From JBKHBQ01 sp046542305 (GTDB taxonomy: Bacteria; Bacteroidota; Bacteroidia; Bacteroidales; 4484-276), in NCBI GenBank assembly GCA_046542305.1, contig JBKHBQ010000158.1, positions 1-9,064 of the forward strand: a stretch of 9,064 nucleotides of DNA. Direction: 5' to 3'. This document shows positions 1 through 9,064 of this stretch, in pieces (within the stretch, counting starts at the first letter, position 1; each line of letters starts with the position of its first letter). Below the pieces are notes generated by a model that was not told the DNA's origin, ran no database searches, and worked only from the letters and a program-made list of their open reading frames with translations. A program made the position numbers and the translations under genes.

Positions 1-654
1 TCCCTGCTCCACTGCCGCTTTGGCAGCTTCGATGGCTTCGCCTTCGTGATCTTCGCCGTCGGTGATGATGACGATGGCTTTTTCATGATCATTTTCATCG
101 AAAGCTTTAACGGATTTTTGAATGGCTTCGGCAATGTCGGTGCCCTGTGTCGGCACCAGTTCGGGGCTGATAGTGGAGAGGAAAAGCTTGGCTGCCGAAT
201 AATCGGTGGTGATGGGTAATTGCACGTAAGCATTGCCCGCAAAGACCACAATTCCGATGCGATCGTTTTTAAGCTCATCCACCAATTTCGATATGGCCTG
301 CCGTGCACGCTGAAGGCGGCCGGGCTTAATATCCTGCGAAAGCATCGAGTTCGACACATCGATGGCGATCACCAGGTCGATGCCTTTGCGTTGGACCTTC
401 TCCAGTTTTGAGCCGATTTGCGGATTGGCCAGCCCGGTAACGATCATGGTATAGGCCAGCATCGCAAGGATAAATTTTACCACCGGCCTGGTCCGCGAAA
501 CATCGGGCATCAGCCTGCTCATCAGCGATGACTCGCCGAACCTGCGGATGGCGCGCTTTTTCCACGACATCATCAGCCAGAAAAGAATGATGAAAAATGG
601 GATCATCACCAAAGCATAAAAAAATTCCGGTTCGGCAAATTTTAACATCTGCAT
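1..654 (-). CDS. batB: BatB-like VWA-domain membrane protein, 3' end cut by the window edge
   Basis: The frame opens at ATG 654-652 and stays open for 218 codons to position 1, so the C-terminus is missing; family members usually have about 330-350 residues. Two hydrophobic segments (residues about 12-30 and 58-76) precede a von Willebrand A domain starting near residue 91. The MIDAS metal site is intact: D99-x-S101-x-S103, T172 in QGTDIAEAI, and D199 in ITDGED. The domain is expected to face the periplasm, anchored by the flanking helices. The gene starts 21 nt after the batA stop and is paralogous to it, as expected in a Bat operon. A second in-frame ATG (648-646) gives MLKFAEPEFF, closer to the usual family start, so the true start may be 648. 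There is no clear Shine-Dalgarno sequence. Bat operons are associated with aerotolerance or stress resistance; the biochemical role is unknown. Confidence 0.93.
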   Translation of the reverse strand, partial: MQMLKFAEPEFFYALVMIPFFIILFWLMMSWKKRAIRRFGESSLMSRLMPDVSRTRPVVKFILAMLAYTMIVTGLANPQIGSKLEKVQRKGIDLVIAIDVSNSMLSQDIKPGRLQRARQAISKLVDELKNDRIGIVVFAGNAYVQLPITTDYSAAKLFLSTISPELVPTQGTDIAEAIQKSVKAFDENDHEKAIVIITDGEDHEGEAIEAAKAAVEQG

Positions 655-675
655 ATCTTCTTACGTGTTTTTAAC

Positions 676-1677
676 CTACGGAGTTGTCCTGAACAACGTA
701 TTTCTGAGTAAAATTTCAAGTGCGAACAAAAGCAGGGCAGCAAAGGCAAATGGCCAGAACTCCTCGCTTTTCTTGTGAAACTCTGTTACATCTATTTTGG
801 ATTTCTCCAATTTGTCGATCGAATCGTAGATATCCTCAAGCTTTTGATTGCTGGAGGCCCTGAAGTATTGCCCGTCGGTCATTTCAGCCACCTGTTTCAG
901 CAGTTCCTCATCGATTTCCACCTCCACATTCTGATACTGGATGCCAAAGGGTGTTTTGTAGGGAAATGGCGCGGTACCGTATGATCCCACTCCAATGGTA
1001 TAAATCCTGATACCGTAAAGTTTTGCGATTTCAGCCGCCGAAAGCGGATTGACCGATCCCATGTTGTTTACACCATCGGTAAGCAGGATGATGACCTTAC
1101 TGATGGCTTCGCTGTCCTGGAGCCTTGCTGCCGATGTTGCCAGCCCGTCGCCGATGGCGGTTCCGTCTTCGATGATGCCGCTTTCGAGTTCCATCAACAT
1201 ATCTATCAGCACCTGATGATCGGTTGTAAGCGGCACCTGTGTAAAAGCTTCGCCCGATAATACCACCAGTCCGATGCGGTCGTTAGGGCGGCCCTGGATG
1301 AATTCCTTTGCTACATCCTTGGATGCCTCGAGCCGGTTGGGCTTGAGATCTTCGGCCAGCATGGATCCTGAAATGTCGAGGCTGAGCACGATATCGATGC
1401 CTTCGATGGTTACATCCTGCCGGCTGCTCGAAGTTTGCGGACGTGCCAGGGCCACAATAAGCAGCCCCACTGCAAGAATCCTGAACAAAAACAGCAGGTG
1501 ATACAGGTATTGCCTCAGCGAACGTTTCATGCCGGCAAAGGGCTGGGTGGTCGAGATTTGTATCTCGGCCTTGCTTCGGCGGTTTTTATACCAGTACCAT
1601 GCGCCCATCAACGGCAGGATGAGCAACAGGTAAAAGTATTCAGGATTAGCAAATTCAATATTGTTCAGCATCGTCAT
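676..1677 (-). CDS. batA: BatA-like VWA-domain membrane protein
   Basis: This is a complete protein of 333 residues, normal for the family. It has a hydrophobic N-terminal segment (about 14-30), a second one (about 58-78), a VWA domain (about 92-285) and a C-terminal transmembrane helix (about 308-325). The MIDAS residues are all present: D101-x-S103-x-S105 in SLDISGSM, T173 in DGTAIGDG, and D201 in LLTDGVNN. The family is thought to display the VWA domain in the periplasm between membrane helices, where it may bind protein partners through the metal site. The gene lies 18 nt after the BatD-like gene and 21 nt before batB, so all are probably one transcript. A second ATG at 1671-1669 gives MLNNIEFANPEYF and is an equally reasonable start. 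No frameshift or missing key residue is seen. Confidence 0.95.
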   Translation of the reverse strand: MTMLNNIEFANPEYFYLLLILPLMGAWYWYKNRRSKAEIQISTTQPFAGMKRSLRQYLYHLLFLFRILAVGLLIVALARPQTSSSRQDVTIEGIDIVLSLDISGSMLAEDLKPNRLEASKDVAKEFIQGRPNDRIGLVVLSGEAFTQVPLTTDHQVLIDMLMELESGIIEDGTAIGDGLATSAARLQDSEAISKVIILLTDGVNNMGSVNPLSAAEIAKLYGIRIYTIGVGSYGTAPFPYKTPFGIQYQNVEVEIDEELLKQVAEMTDGQYFRASSNQKLEDIYDSIDKLEKSKIDVTEFHKKSEEFWPFAFAALLLFALEILLRNTLFRTTP

Positions 1678-1695
1678 TTCAGCTTTTACCGGCGG

Positions 1696-2679
1696 TTAAT
1701 TTGCCTGTTCCACAGTTTCCGTTTCCTTTACGCCGGACAGTCCGGGTTTATTATCAGTGTCTGGTTTGGTATTTCTTACAAATTCCGTAGCATATTCCAT
1801 ACTTTTTTCATGCTCGCCGGGCAGGGGCCTTGCTTTGGCAAATTTCACCAGATCGGCGGTTTCAAGCAGCCAGCGCAGCATGTTCTTGTCGTGTTCTTTC
1901 AGATTAAGCTTCTGAACCGACTGCATAGTATCCCAGGTGGTCATTTCCACAGCCGGCACCCTGAATTGTTCTTCGATATATTCGCGTACAATCCCCGCGA
2001 CCCTGGTATGATACTCCTTTATCTTTCCCTGCTGCCATAGTTTTTCCTTCTTCAGCTTTTCCAACTCCTGCAGCGCAGTTTCATGCGGTGGCAGCTTGGG
2101 CTTTGGTTTGATGAACACGAACGGTTTTTGTTTTTTGCGCTGCCTGTAAAAGTAAATCACCAGAATAATGACCCCGATCGCCAAAATTGCAAGCATGATC
2201 CACGGCCAGATTTCGGCAAACGAATAACCCACTGAAATAGGGCCCTTGATCGGCCTGATGGCCTGGGTAGTATCCACTTCCATCGTAAATACGTTGAGCA
2301 GATATGGTTCGGTTTCGGTTTCTTCGGTCAGGGCAGCCGGATCTGTGCCGTACCTGAAGTTGACCGGCGGAATGACATAATACCCCGAGTCGAAAGCTGT
2401 GACGGTAAGCACCTGGCGTACATTGAGCAGCCCGTCAATCCGGCCTGTATCCACGGGAGTTCTTCTAACGATTTCCAGTCCGCCGGTAAGGGTGTCGCCA
2501 AACTGCGGCCAGTGGAAATGGTAATTATCAGGCAGGCGAAGGTTAAGCTTCAGGTCCACCTGGTCGCCCACAAGAATGGCGTTGGTATCGAGCACGACTT
2601 CTGCTTGCTGGGCTTGTGAATAAAATTTGCCCGACAGCAGGCAGATGATGATTAATAATGAAAATTTGAGTTGTTTCAT
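1696..2679 (-). CDS. BatD/DUF4381-like membrane-anchored protein of the Bat operon
   Basis: I chose ATG 2679 (327 residues) because a typical signal peptide follows at once: MKQLKFSLLIIICLLSG, with likely cleavage near SQAQ at residues 21-24. A GTG at 2700 would add seven polar residues and overlap the previous gene by 17 nt. Residues about 26-155 look like a beta-rich periplasmic domain of BatD type. A transmembrane helix lies at about 158-178, followed by a very basic stretch (RQRKKQKPF). A helical cytoplasmic tail (about 198-305) resembles DUF4381, with ALQELEKL near residue 202 and a REYIEEQF segment near 232. A gene of this kind commonly sits between the DUF58 gene and batA in Bacteroidota. 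It probably bridges periplasmic VWA proteins and the cytoplasmic MoxR/DUF58 proteins, but that is inference. It is shorter than full BatD, which would lie further downstream, outside the window. Confidence 0.85.
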   Translation of the reverse strand: MKQLKFSLLIIICLLSGKFYSQAQQAEVVLDTNAILVGDQVDLKLNLRLPDNYHFHWPQFGDTLTGGLEIVRRTPVDTGRIDGLLNVRQVLTVTAFDSGYYVIPPVNFRYGTDPAALTEETETEPYLLNVFTMEVDTTQAIRPIKGPISVGYSFAEIWPWIMLAILAIGVIILVIYFYRQRKKQKPFVFIKPKPKLPPHETALQELEKLKKEKLWQQGKIKEYHTRVAGIVREYIEEQFRVPAVEMTTWDTMQSVQKLNLKEHDKNMLRWLLETADLVKFAKARPLPGEHEKSMEYATEFVRNTKPDTDNKPGLSGVKETETVEQAN

Positions 2680-2683
2680 ATCC

Positions 2684-3559
2684 CTACATTCGTGCTTCAC
2701 GGCGCTTGAATAGTTTGATGAGCGGTTTCACGTAATCTTGGTCGGTTCTTATGCTGGTTGTATCCACCCCGCTTTTCAGAAAAATGCGTTTCAGTTTTTT
2801 CTCGTTGGTATCGTACCACTGCTTGTACTGATTGCGCGTGCCGGCCCTAGAGGTATCGATCCACATAAGTTTTCCCGTTTCGGCATCTCTGAACCTGGTG
2901 AGGCCGATATTCGGAAGTTCAGTTTCGCGCGGATCGTAAATTCTGATGGCAATTACGTCGTGCTTGTTGTTGGCAATCTGAAGCGCTTCTTCGAAATTGT
3001 TGTCGATAAAATCCGACAACACAAAAGTGGTGCAACGCTTTTTGATGGCATTGGTCAGGAATCGCAGCGACTCCGAAACATCAGTCCCCTGGTTTTCGGT
3101 TCTGAAATCCACCAGTTCGCGGATGATCCGCAGGATATGGGAAGTGCCTTTTTTGGGCGGGATAAACTTTTCGATTTTGTTGCTGAAAAAGATCACCCCT
3201 ACCTTATCATTATTCTGAATTGCGGAAAAGGCAAGTACGGCGGCAATTTCAGTGATCACTTCCTCCTTCAGTGCATTTCGGGTGCCGAACACGTTGGAGC
3301 CGCTAACATCGATCAGGAGCATAACGGTAAGTTCGCGCTCTTCTTCAAAAATCTTGATGTACGGATGGTTGAACCTGGCGGTGACATTCCAGTCGATATT
3401 TCTGATGTCGTCGCCGTACTGATATTCGCGCACCTCGCTGAAAGCCATGCCGCGTCCCTTGAAGCTGCTGTGATACTGCCCCGAAAAGATTTGATGGGAC
3501 AGCCCGCGCGTCTTGATCTCGATTTTACGTACCTTCCTGAAAATTTCAGTTGCGTCCAT
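2684..3559 (-). CDS. DUF58 domain protein with VWA-like fold
   Basis: This complete protein of 291 residues carries the DUF58 signature: GRGMAFSEVREYQYGDD (residues 35-51) followed by IRNIDWNVTAR and an EEERE stretch. A VWA-like core comes next, with D84-x-S86-x-S88 in LLIDVSGS, T159 in QGTDVSES, and D183 in VLSDFID, so a metal site is probably functional. No signal peptide or membrane helix is seen, so it should be cytoplasmic. The start is well fixed, because an in-frame TGA lies two codons upstream of ATG 3559. DUF58 proteins are almost always encoded next to moxR and are thought to be partners of the MoxR ATPase. Here the gap to moxR is 50 nt. The stop codon lies only 4 nt before the BatD-like start, which suggests translational coupling. 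Confidence 0.95.
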   Translation of the reverse strand: MDATEIFRKVRKIEIKTRGLSHQIFSGQYHSSFKGRGMAFSEVREYQYGDDIRNIDWNVTARFNHPYIKIFEEERELTVMLLIDVSGSNVFGTRNALKEEVITEIAAVLAFSAIQNNDKVGVIFFSNKIEKFIPPKKGTSHILRIIRELVDFRTENQGTDVSESLRFLTNAIKKRCTTFVLSDFIDNNFEEALQIANNKHDVIAIRIYDPRETELPNIGLTRFRDAETGKLMWIDTSRAGTRNQYKQWYDTNEKKLKRIFLKSGVDTTSIRTDQDYVKPLIKLFKRREARM

Positions 3560-3583
3560 GGTTCAATGAATTTTGAAGTGATG

Positions 3584-3607
3584 ACCGGATTGCCGGATGG
3601 TTCCGGT
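3584..3607. repeat. Small hairpin in the moxR-DUF58 gap
   Basis: ACCGGA (3584-3589) pairs with TCCGGT (3602-3607) across a 12 nt loop that itself holds another CCGGAT copy. No T tract follows on the minus strand, so it is not a terminator. It may be a weak mRNA processing or stability element within the operon transcript, or chance. Confidence 0.25.
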
Positions 3608-3609
3608 TT

Positions 3610-4602
3610 TTACGGTACCTCAATGGTATTGAGGATCTCGTTGATGATGTCTTCGGTGGTAATGTTTTCGGCTTCGGCTTCGTAGGTGAGCCCGATCCGG
3701 TGGCGCATCACATCATGTGCGATGGCCCTTACATCTTCGGGGATCACATAGCCGCGCCGTTTAATAAATGCAAATGCCTTGGCTGCAAGCGCCAGATTGA
3801 TGGAGGCTCTGGGCGAAGCACCGAAGTTGATCATGCCATCAAATTTGCGGAGCTGGTATTCGGCCGGGTACCTGGTGGCGAATACGATATCGGTGATGTA
3901 ATTTTCGATTTTTTCGTCGAGATATACTTCGCGGGTTACCGCACGGGCTTTGAGGATGTCGCCGGGTTTCACCACTTTTTTCACCAGCGGAAACTGGCTG
4001 TTGATGTTTTGCCTGAGAATAAGTTTTTCTTCTTCTTTTTCAGGATAATGAATGATCACTTTCAGCATGAAACGGTCCACCTGTGCTTCGGGCAGGGGAT
4101 AAGTACCTTCATGTTCGATGGGGTTCTGTGTGGCAAGTACCAGGAAGGGCTCCTCCAGCAGAAAAGTCTCGTCGCCGATGGTCACCTGGCGCTCCTGCAT
4201 GGCTTCTAGCAGTGCGCTCTGCACTTTTGCAGGTGAACGGTTGATCTCATCGGCCAGGATGAAATTGGAGAAAAGCGGCCCTTTTCTTACCTGAAACTCC
4301 TCCTGTTTCTGGCTGTAGATGAGCGTACCCAGAAGGTCGGCAGGAAGCAGGTCGGGTGTAAACTGAATTCTGCTGAATCCGGCGTCGATGGCACTGGCCA
4401 ATGATTTTATGGCCAGCGTTTTTGCCAGGCCCGGAACACCTTCGAGCAGGATGTGCCCGTTGGCTAATAATCCGATGAGCAGGCGCTCGATCATGTGTTT
4501 CTGACCTACGATCACCTTGTTCATCTCCAGGTTGATCAAATCAATGAAAGAGCTCTCCTGTTGGATCTTTTCGTTTAGTTCTCTGATGTTCGTTTCAATC
4601 AT
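3610..4602 (-). CDS. moxR: MoxR-family AAA+ ATPase
   Basis: This is a protein of 330 residues, typical for the family. It has Walker A GVPGLAKT (residues 55-62), Walker B with FILADE (114-119), sensor 1 in ATQNP (157-161), the family motif EAQVDRFM (172-179) and sensor 2 in GASPRAS (261-267). MoxR proteins are cytoplasmic ATPases thought to act as chaperones for VWA-domain partners, here probably the DUF58, BatA and BatB proteins. I chose ATG 4602, giving MIETNIREL. The longer option, ATG 4644, adds 14 hydrophobic and basic residues not expected in the family and would lie upstream of the likely promoter box at 4633-4626. This is the first gene of the operon. No Shine-Dalgarno sequence is seen; the leader is A-rich, as is common in Bacteroidota. 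Confidence 0.95.
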   Translation of the reverse strand: MIETNIRELNEKIQQESSFIDLINLEMNKVIVGQKHMIERLLIGLLANGHILLEGVPGLAKTLAIKSLASAIDAGFSRIQFTPDLLPADLLGTLIYSQKQEEFQVRKGPLFSNFILADEINRSPAKVQSALLEAMQERQVTIGDETFLLEEPFLVLATQNPIEHEGTYPLPEAQVDRFMLKVIIHYPEKEEEKLILRQNINSQFPLVKKVVKPGDILKARAVTREVYLDEKIENYITDIVFATRYPAEYQLRKFDGMINFGASPRASINLALAAKAFAFIKRRGYVIPEDVRAIAHDVMRHRIGLTYEAEAENITTEDIINEILNTIEVP

Positions 4603-4625
4603 GCGAAGTAGGTTTTTTTGTAGCA

Positions 4626-4633
4626 CAAAGATA
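4626..4633 (-). promoter_or_regulatory. Candidate -7 promoter box for the moxR-bat operon
   Basis: On the minus strand this reads TATCTTTG, an exact match to the Bacteroidota -7 consensus TAnnTTTG. Transcription would begin a few bases downstream, near 4620, leaving a leader of about 18-20 nt before ATG 4602. I see no good TTTG-type -33 element at the usual spacing (the region reads AATAATTTAC), so recognition may need help from an activator. The GTTAA cluster just upstream is a candidate site for one. The box is supported by sequence match and position only. Confidence 0.45.
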
Positions 4634-4666
4634 ACTCCCGTCATTTTTGTAAATTATTGGCTACTT

Positions 4667-4705
4667 GTTAAAATATGTTAACCCCCTGCGTTAACATGTG
4701 TTAAG
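4667..4705. promoter_or_regulatory. Cluster of four GTTAA half-sites, candidate operator upstream of moxR
   Basis: On the plus strand GTTAA begins at 4667, 4677, 4690 and 4700. This makes two direct-repeat pairs, GTTAA-N5-GTTAA, each with a 10 bp period (about one helical turn), separated by CCCCTGC. The second pair also contains a perfect inverted repeat, TTAACA-TG-TGTTAA (4691-4704). Two of the copies are the palindrome GTTAAC. The cluster begins about 33 bp upstream of the candidate -7 box, which is where an activator would bind. The regulator is unknown. Such motifs can arise by chance in AT-rich DNA, but the even spacing argues against that. Confidence 0.4.
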
Positions 4706-4742
4706 TATTGGATGGATAAAAACTAATAAATCAGTAAATTAC

Positions 4743-4776
4743 GATTTATTTGTTATTTAATTAACAAAAATAAATC
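4743..4776. repeat. Bulged AT-rich hairpin
   Basis: GATTTATTTGTTA (4743-4755) pairs with TAACAAAAATAAATC (4762-4776) across a 6 nt loop (TTTAAT), giving 13 base pairs with a two-base bulge. It abuts the GC-rich composite hairpin at 4776-4828. On the minus strand the right arm supplies the T-rich tract that follows that hairpin. It may be part of the terminator region or a protein-binding dyad; the low GC content makes a stable RNA structure uncertain. Confidence 0.35.
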
Positions 4777-4828
4777 AGCCGCCAAAGATGTTTTATCAGC
4801 ATAAAAATAACTACATCGCCGGCGGCTG
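4776..4828 (-). terminator. Composite hairpin after the DUF3467 gene, probable terminator
   Basis: CAGCCGCC (4776-4783) pairs perfectly with GGCGGCTG (4821-4828). Nested inside, GATGT (4787-4791) pairs with ACATC (4813-4817), and TTTAT (4792-4796) pairs with ATAAA (4801-4805) around a CAGC tetraloop. The parts are joined by a 3x3 internal loop and a one-sided bulge of 7 nt. On the minus strand it begins 23 nt after the DUF3467 stop and is followed by ATTTATTTTTGTT, so it would end the rpoC/DUF3467 transcript. The long composite stem is unusual for a simple terminator, so a small structured RNA is an alternative. Confidence 0.5.
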
Positions 4829-4851
4829 CCACTCATAAAACTTTACTTCGA

Positions 4852-5166
4852 TCAGGCCTGGGCTGCAGGTCCTCCCATGTTGAAGTTGAACTGGTCGATT
4901 TCTGCTTCCTTTACTTCACCGTGCATCGATTCAAATTTCTTGATGTTTTCCTGCAGTGCCCTTACCAGGCGCTTGGCATGTTGCGGGGTGAGTATGATCC
5001 GCGATTTTACCTTTGCTTTGGGAATGCCCGGAAGCATCTTTACGAAATCAATGACGAACTCGGCCCTCGAATGGGTGATGATGGCGAGATTGGAATAGAT
5101 TCCTTCAGCTACTTCATCGCTGAGTTCGATGTTCAGTTTGTTCTTGTTGGGTTGATTGGGTTCCAT
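4852..5166 (-). CDS. DUF3467 family protein of unknown function
   Basis: This is a small soluble protein of 104 residues with no signal peptide or membrane helix. The recognisable DUF3467 core runs from LNIELSDEVAEGIYSN (residues 11-26) through HSRAEFVIDFVKMLPG to SRIILTPQHAKRLVRAL (residues 55-71). It ends in an acidic linker and a low-complexity tail (NFNMGGPAAQA). I chose ATG 5166, which gives MEPNQPNK. A TTG at 5208 would place the extra codons inside the rpoC terminator hairpin and is unlikely. A gene of this family commonly follows rpoC in Bacteroidota, which hints at a link with transcription, but no function is established to my knowledge. It is separated from rpoC by 84 nt with a strong terminator structure, so expression probably depends on read-through or on its own weak promoter. 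Confidence 0.9.
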   Translation of the reverse strand: MEPNQPNKNKLNIELSDEVAEGIYSNLAIITHSRAEFVIDFVKMLPGIPKAKVKSRIILTPQHAKRLVRALQENIKKFESMHGEVKEAEIDQFNFNMGGPAAQA

Positions 5167-5192
5167 AATGCACTTTTTTTTCTGATGGATAT

Positions 5193-5229
5193 AAAAAAAG
5201 GAAACCAAAAGAATGCTCTTTTGGTTTCC
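5193..5229 (-). terminator. Strong intrinsic terminator after rpoC
   Basis: GGAAACCAAAAGA (5200-5212) and TCTTTTGGTTTCC (5217-5229) form a perfect 13 bp stem with a 4 nt loop. On the minus strand the stem is followed at once by seven T (5199-5193), the classical layout of a Rho-independent terminator. It begins 21 nt after the rpoC stop and ends 26 nt before the DUF3467 start. On the plus strand no T tract follows, so it is directional. Confidence 0.85.
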
Positions 5230-5250
5230 CTGATAATTTATTGCCGCTGT

Positions 5251-9064
<3,814 letters not shown>

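Noticed and set aside
326..565. Minus-strand frame of 79 codons inside batB
   Set aside because: It is out of frame with the VWA protein, whose MIDAS motifs read through the whole segment in another frame.
3584..3607. Terminator between moxR and DUF58
   Set aside because: The small CCGG-type hairpin has no T tract on the minus strand and the genes form a usual operon pair.
2738..3685. Plus-strand open frame of 315 codons opposite the DUF58 gene and the end of moxR
   Set aside because: It mirrors well-supported minus-strand genes, crosses their boundary and shows no recognisable domain or start signal.
4603..4644. N-terminal extension of MoxR by 14 residues from ATG 4644
   Set aside because: The extension is not typical of the family and starts upstream of the likely -7 box, so it would not be in the transcript.
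5167..5208. N-terminal extension of DUF3467 by 14 residues from TTG 5208
   Set aside because: It starts within the rpoC terminator stem and encodes a Lys/Phe-rich stretch derived from the T tract.

Overview
The window comes from a Bacteroidota chromosome, probably class Bacteroidia. The evidence is the Bacteroidota-type RpoC, the small DUF3467 gene directly after rpoC, a complete moxR/DUF58/Bat gene order, the lack of Shine-Dalgarno sequences before the starts, and a TAnnTTTG-type promoter box. Every gene I can support is on the minus strand, so transcription runs from position 9064 towards position 1. The many plus-strand reading frames are shadows of these genes.

Layout in transcription order. 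(1) 9064-5251: rpoC, the beta' subunit of RNA polymerase, lacking roughly its first 150 codons beyond the right edge. (2) 5229-5193: a strong intrinsic-terminator structure just after the rpoC stop codon. (3) 5166-4852: a DUF3467 protein of 104 residues and unknown role. (4) 4851-4603: an AT-rich intergenic region of 249 bp. It holds a composite hairpin that looks like the end of the rpoC/DUF3467 unit, a bulged AT-rich hairpin, a cluster of four GTTAA half-sites, and a -7-type promoter box leading into the next operon. (5) 4602-1: a tightly packed Bat-type operon: MoxR AAA+ ATPase, DUF58 VWA-like protein, a membrane-anchored BatD/DUF4381-like protein, BatA, and BatB running off the left edge. 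Gaps inside this operon are only 4-50 nt.

The products of the second unit probably work together at the inner membrane. MoxR would be a cytoplasmic chaperone-like ATPase. The DUF58, BatA and BatB proteins carry metal-ion-dependent adhesion sites (MIDAS), and the BatD-like protein contributes a periplasmic domain and a cytoplasmic tail. Operons of this kind have been linked to oxygen or stress tolerance, but the molecular mechanism is not settled. The expected batC, batD and batE lie beyond the left edge if present.

I see no mobile element, CRISPR array, tRNA, rRNA, or clearly new defence or biosynthetic system. The most notable signals are an abrupt shift in base composition and arginine codon use inside rpoC near 8280-8300, which suggests a recombination mosaic or an assembly join; the ordered GTTAA cluster upstream of moxR; and the two structured RNA elements flanking the DUF3467 gene.
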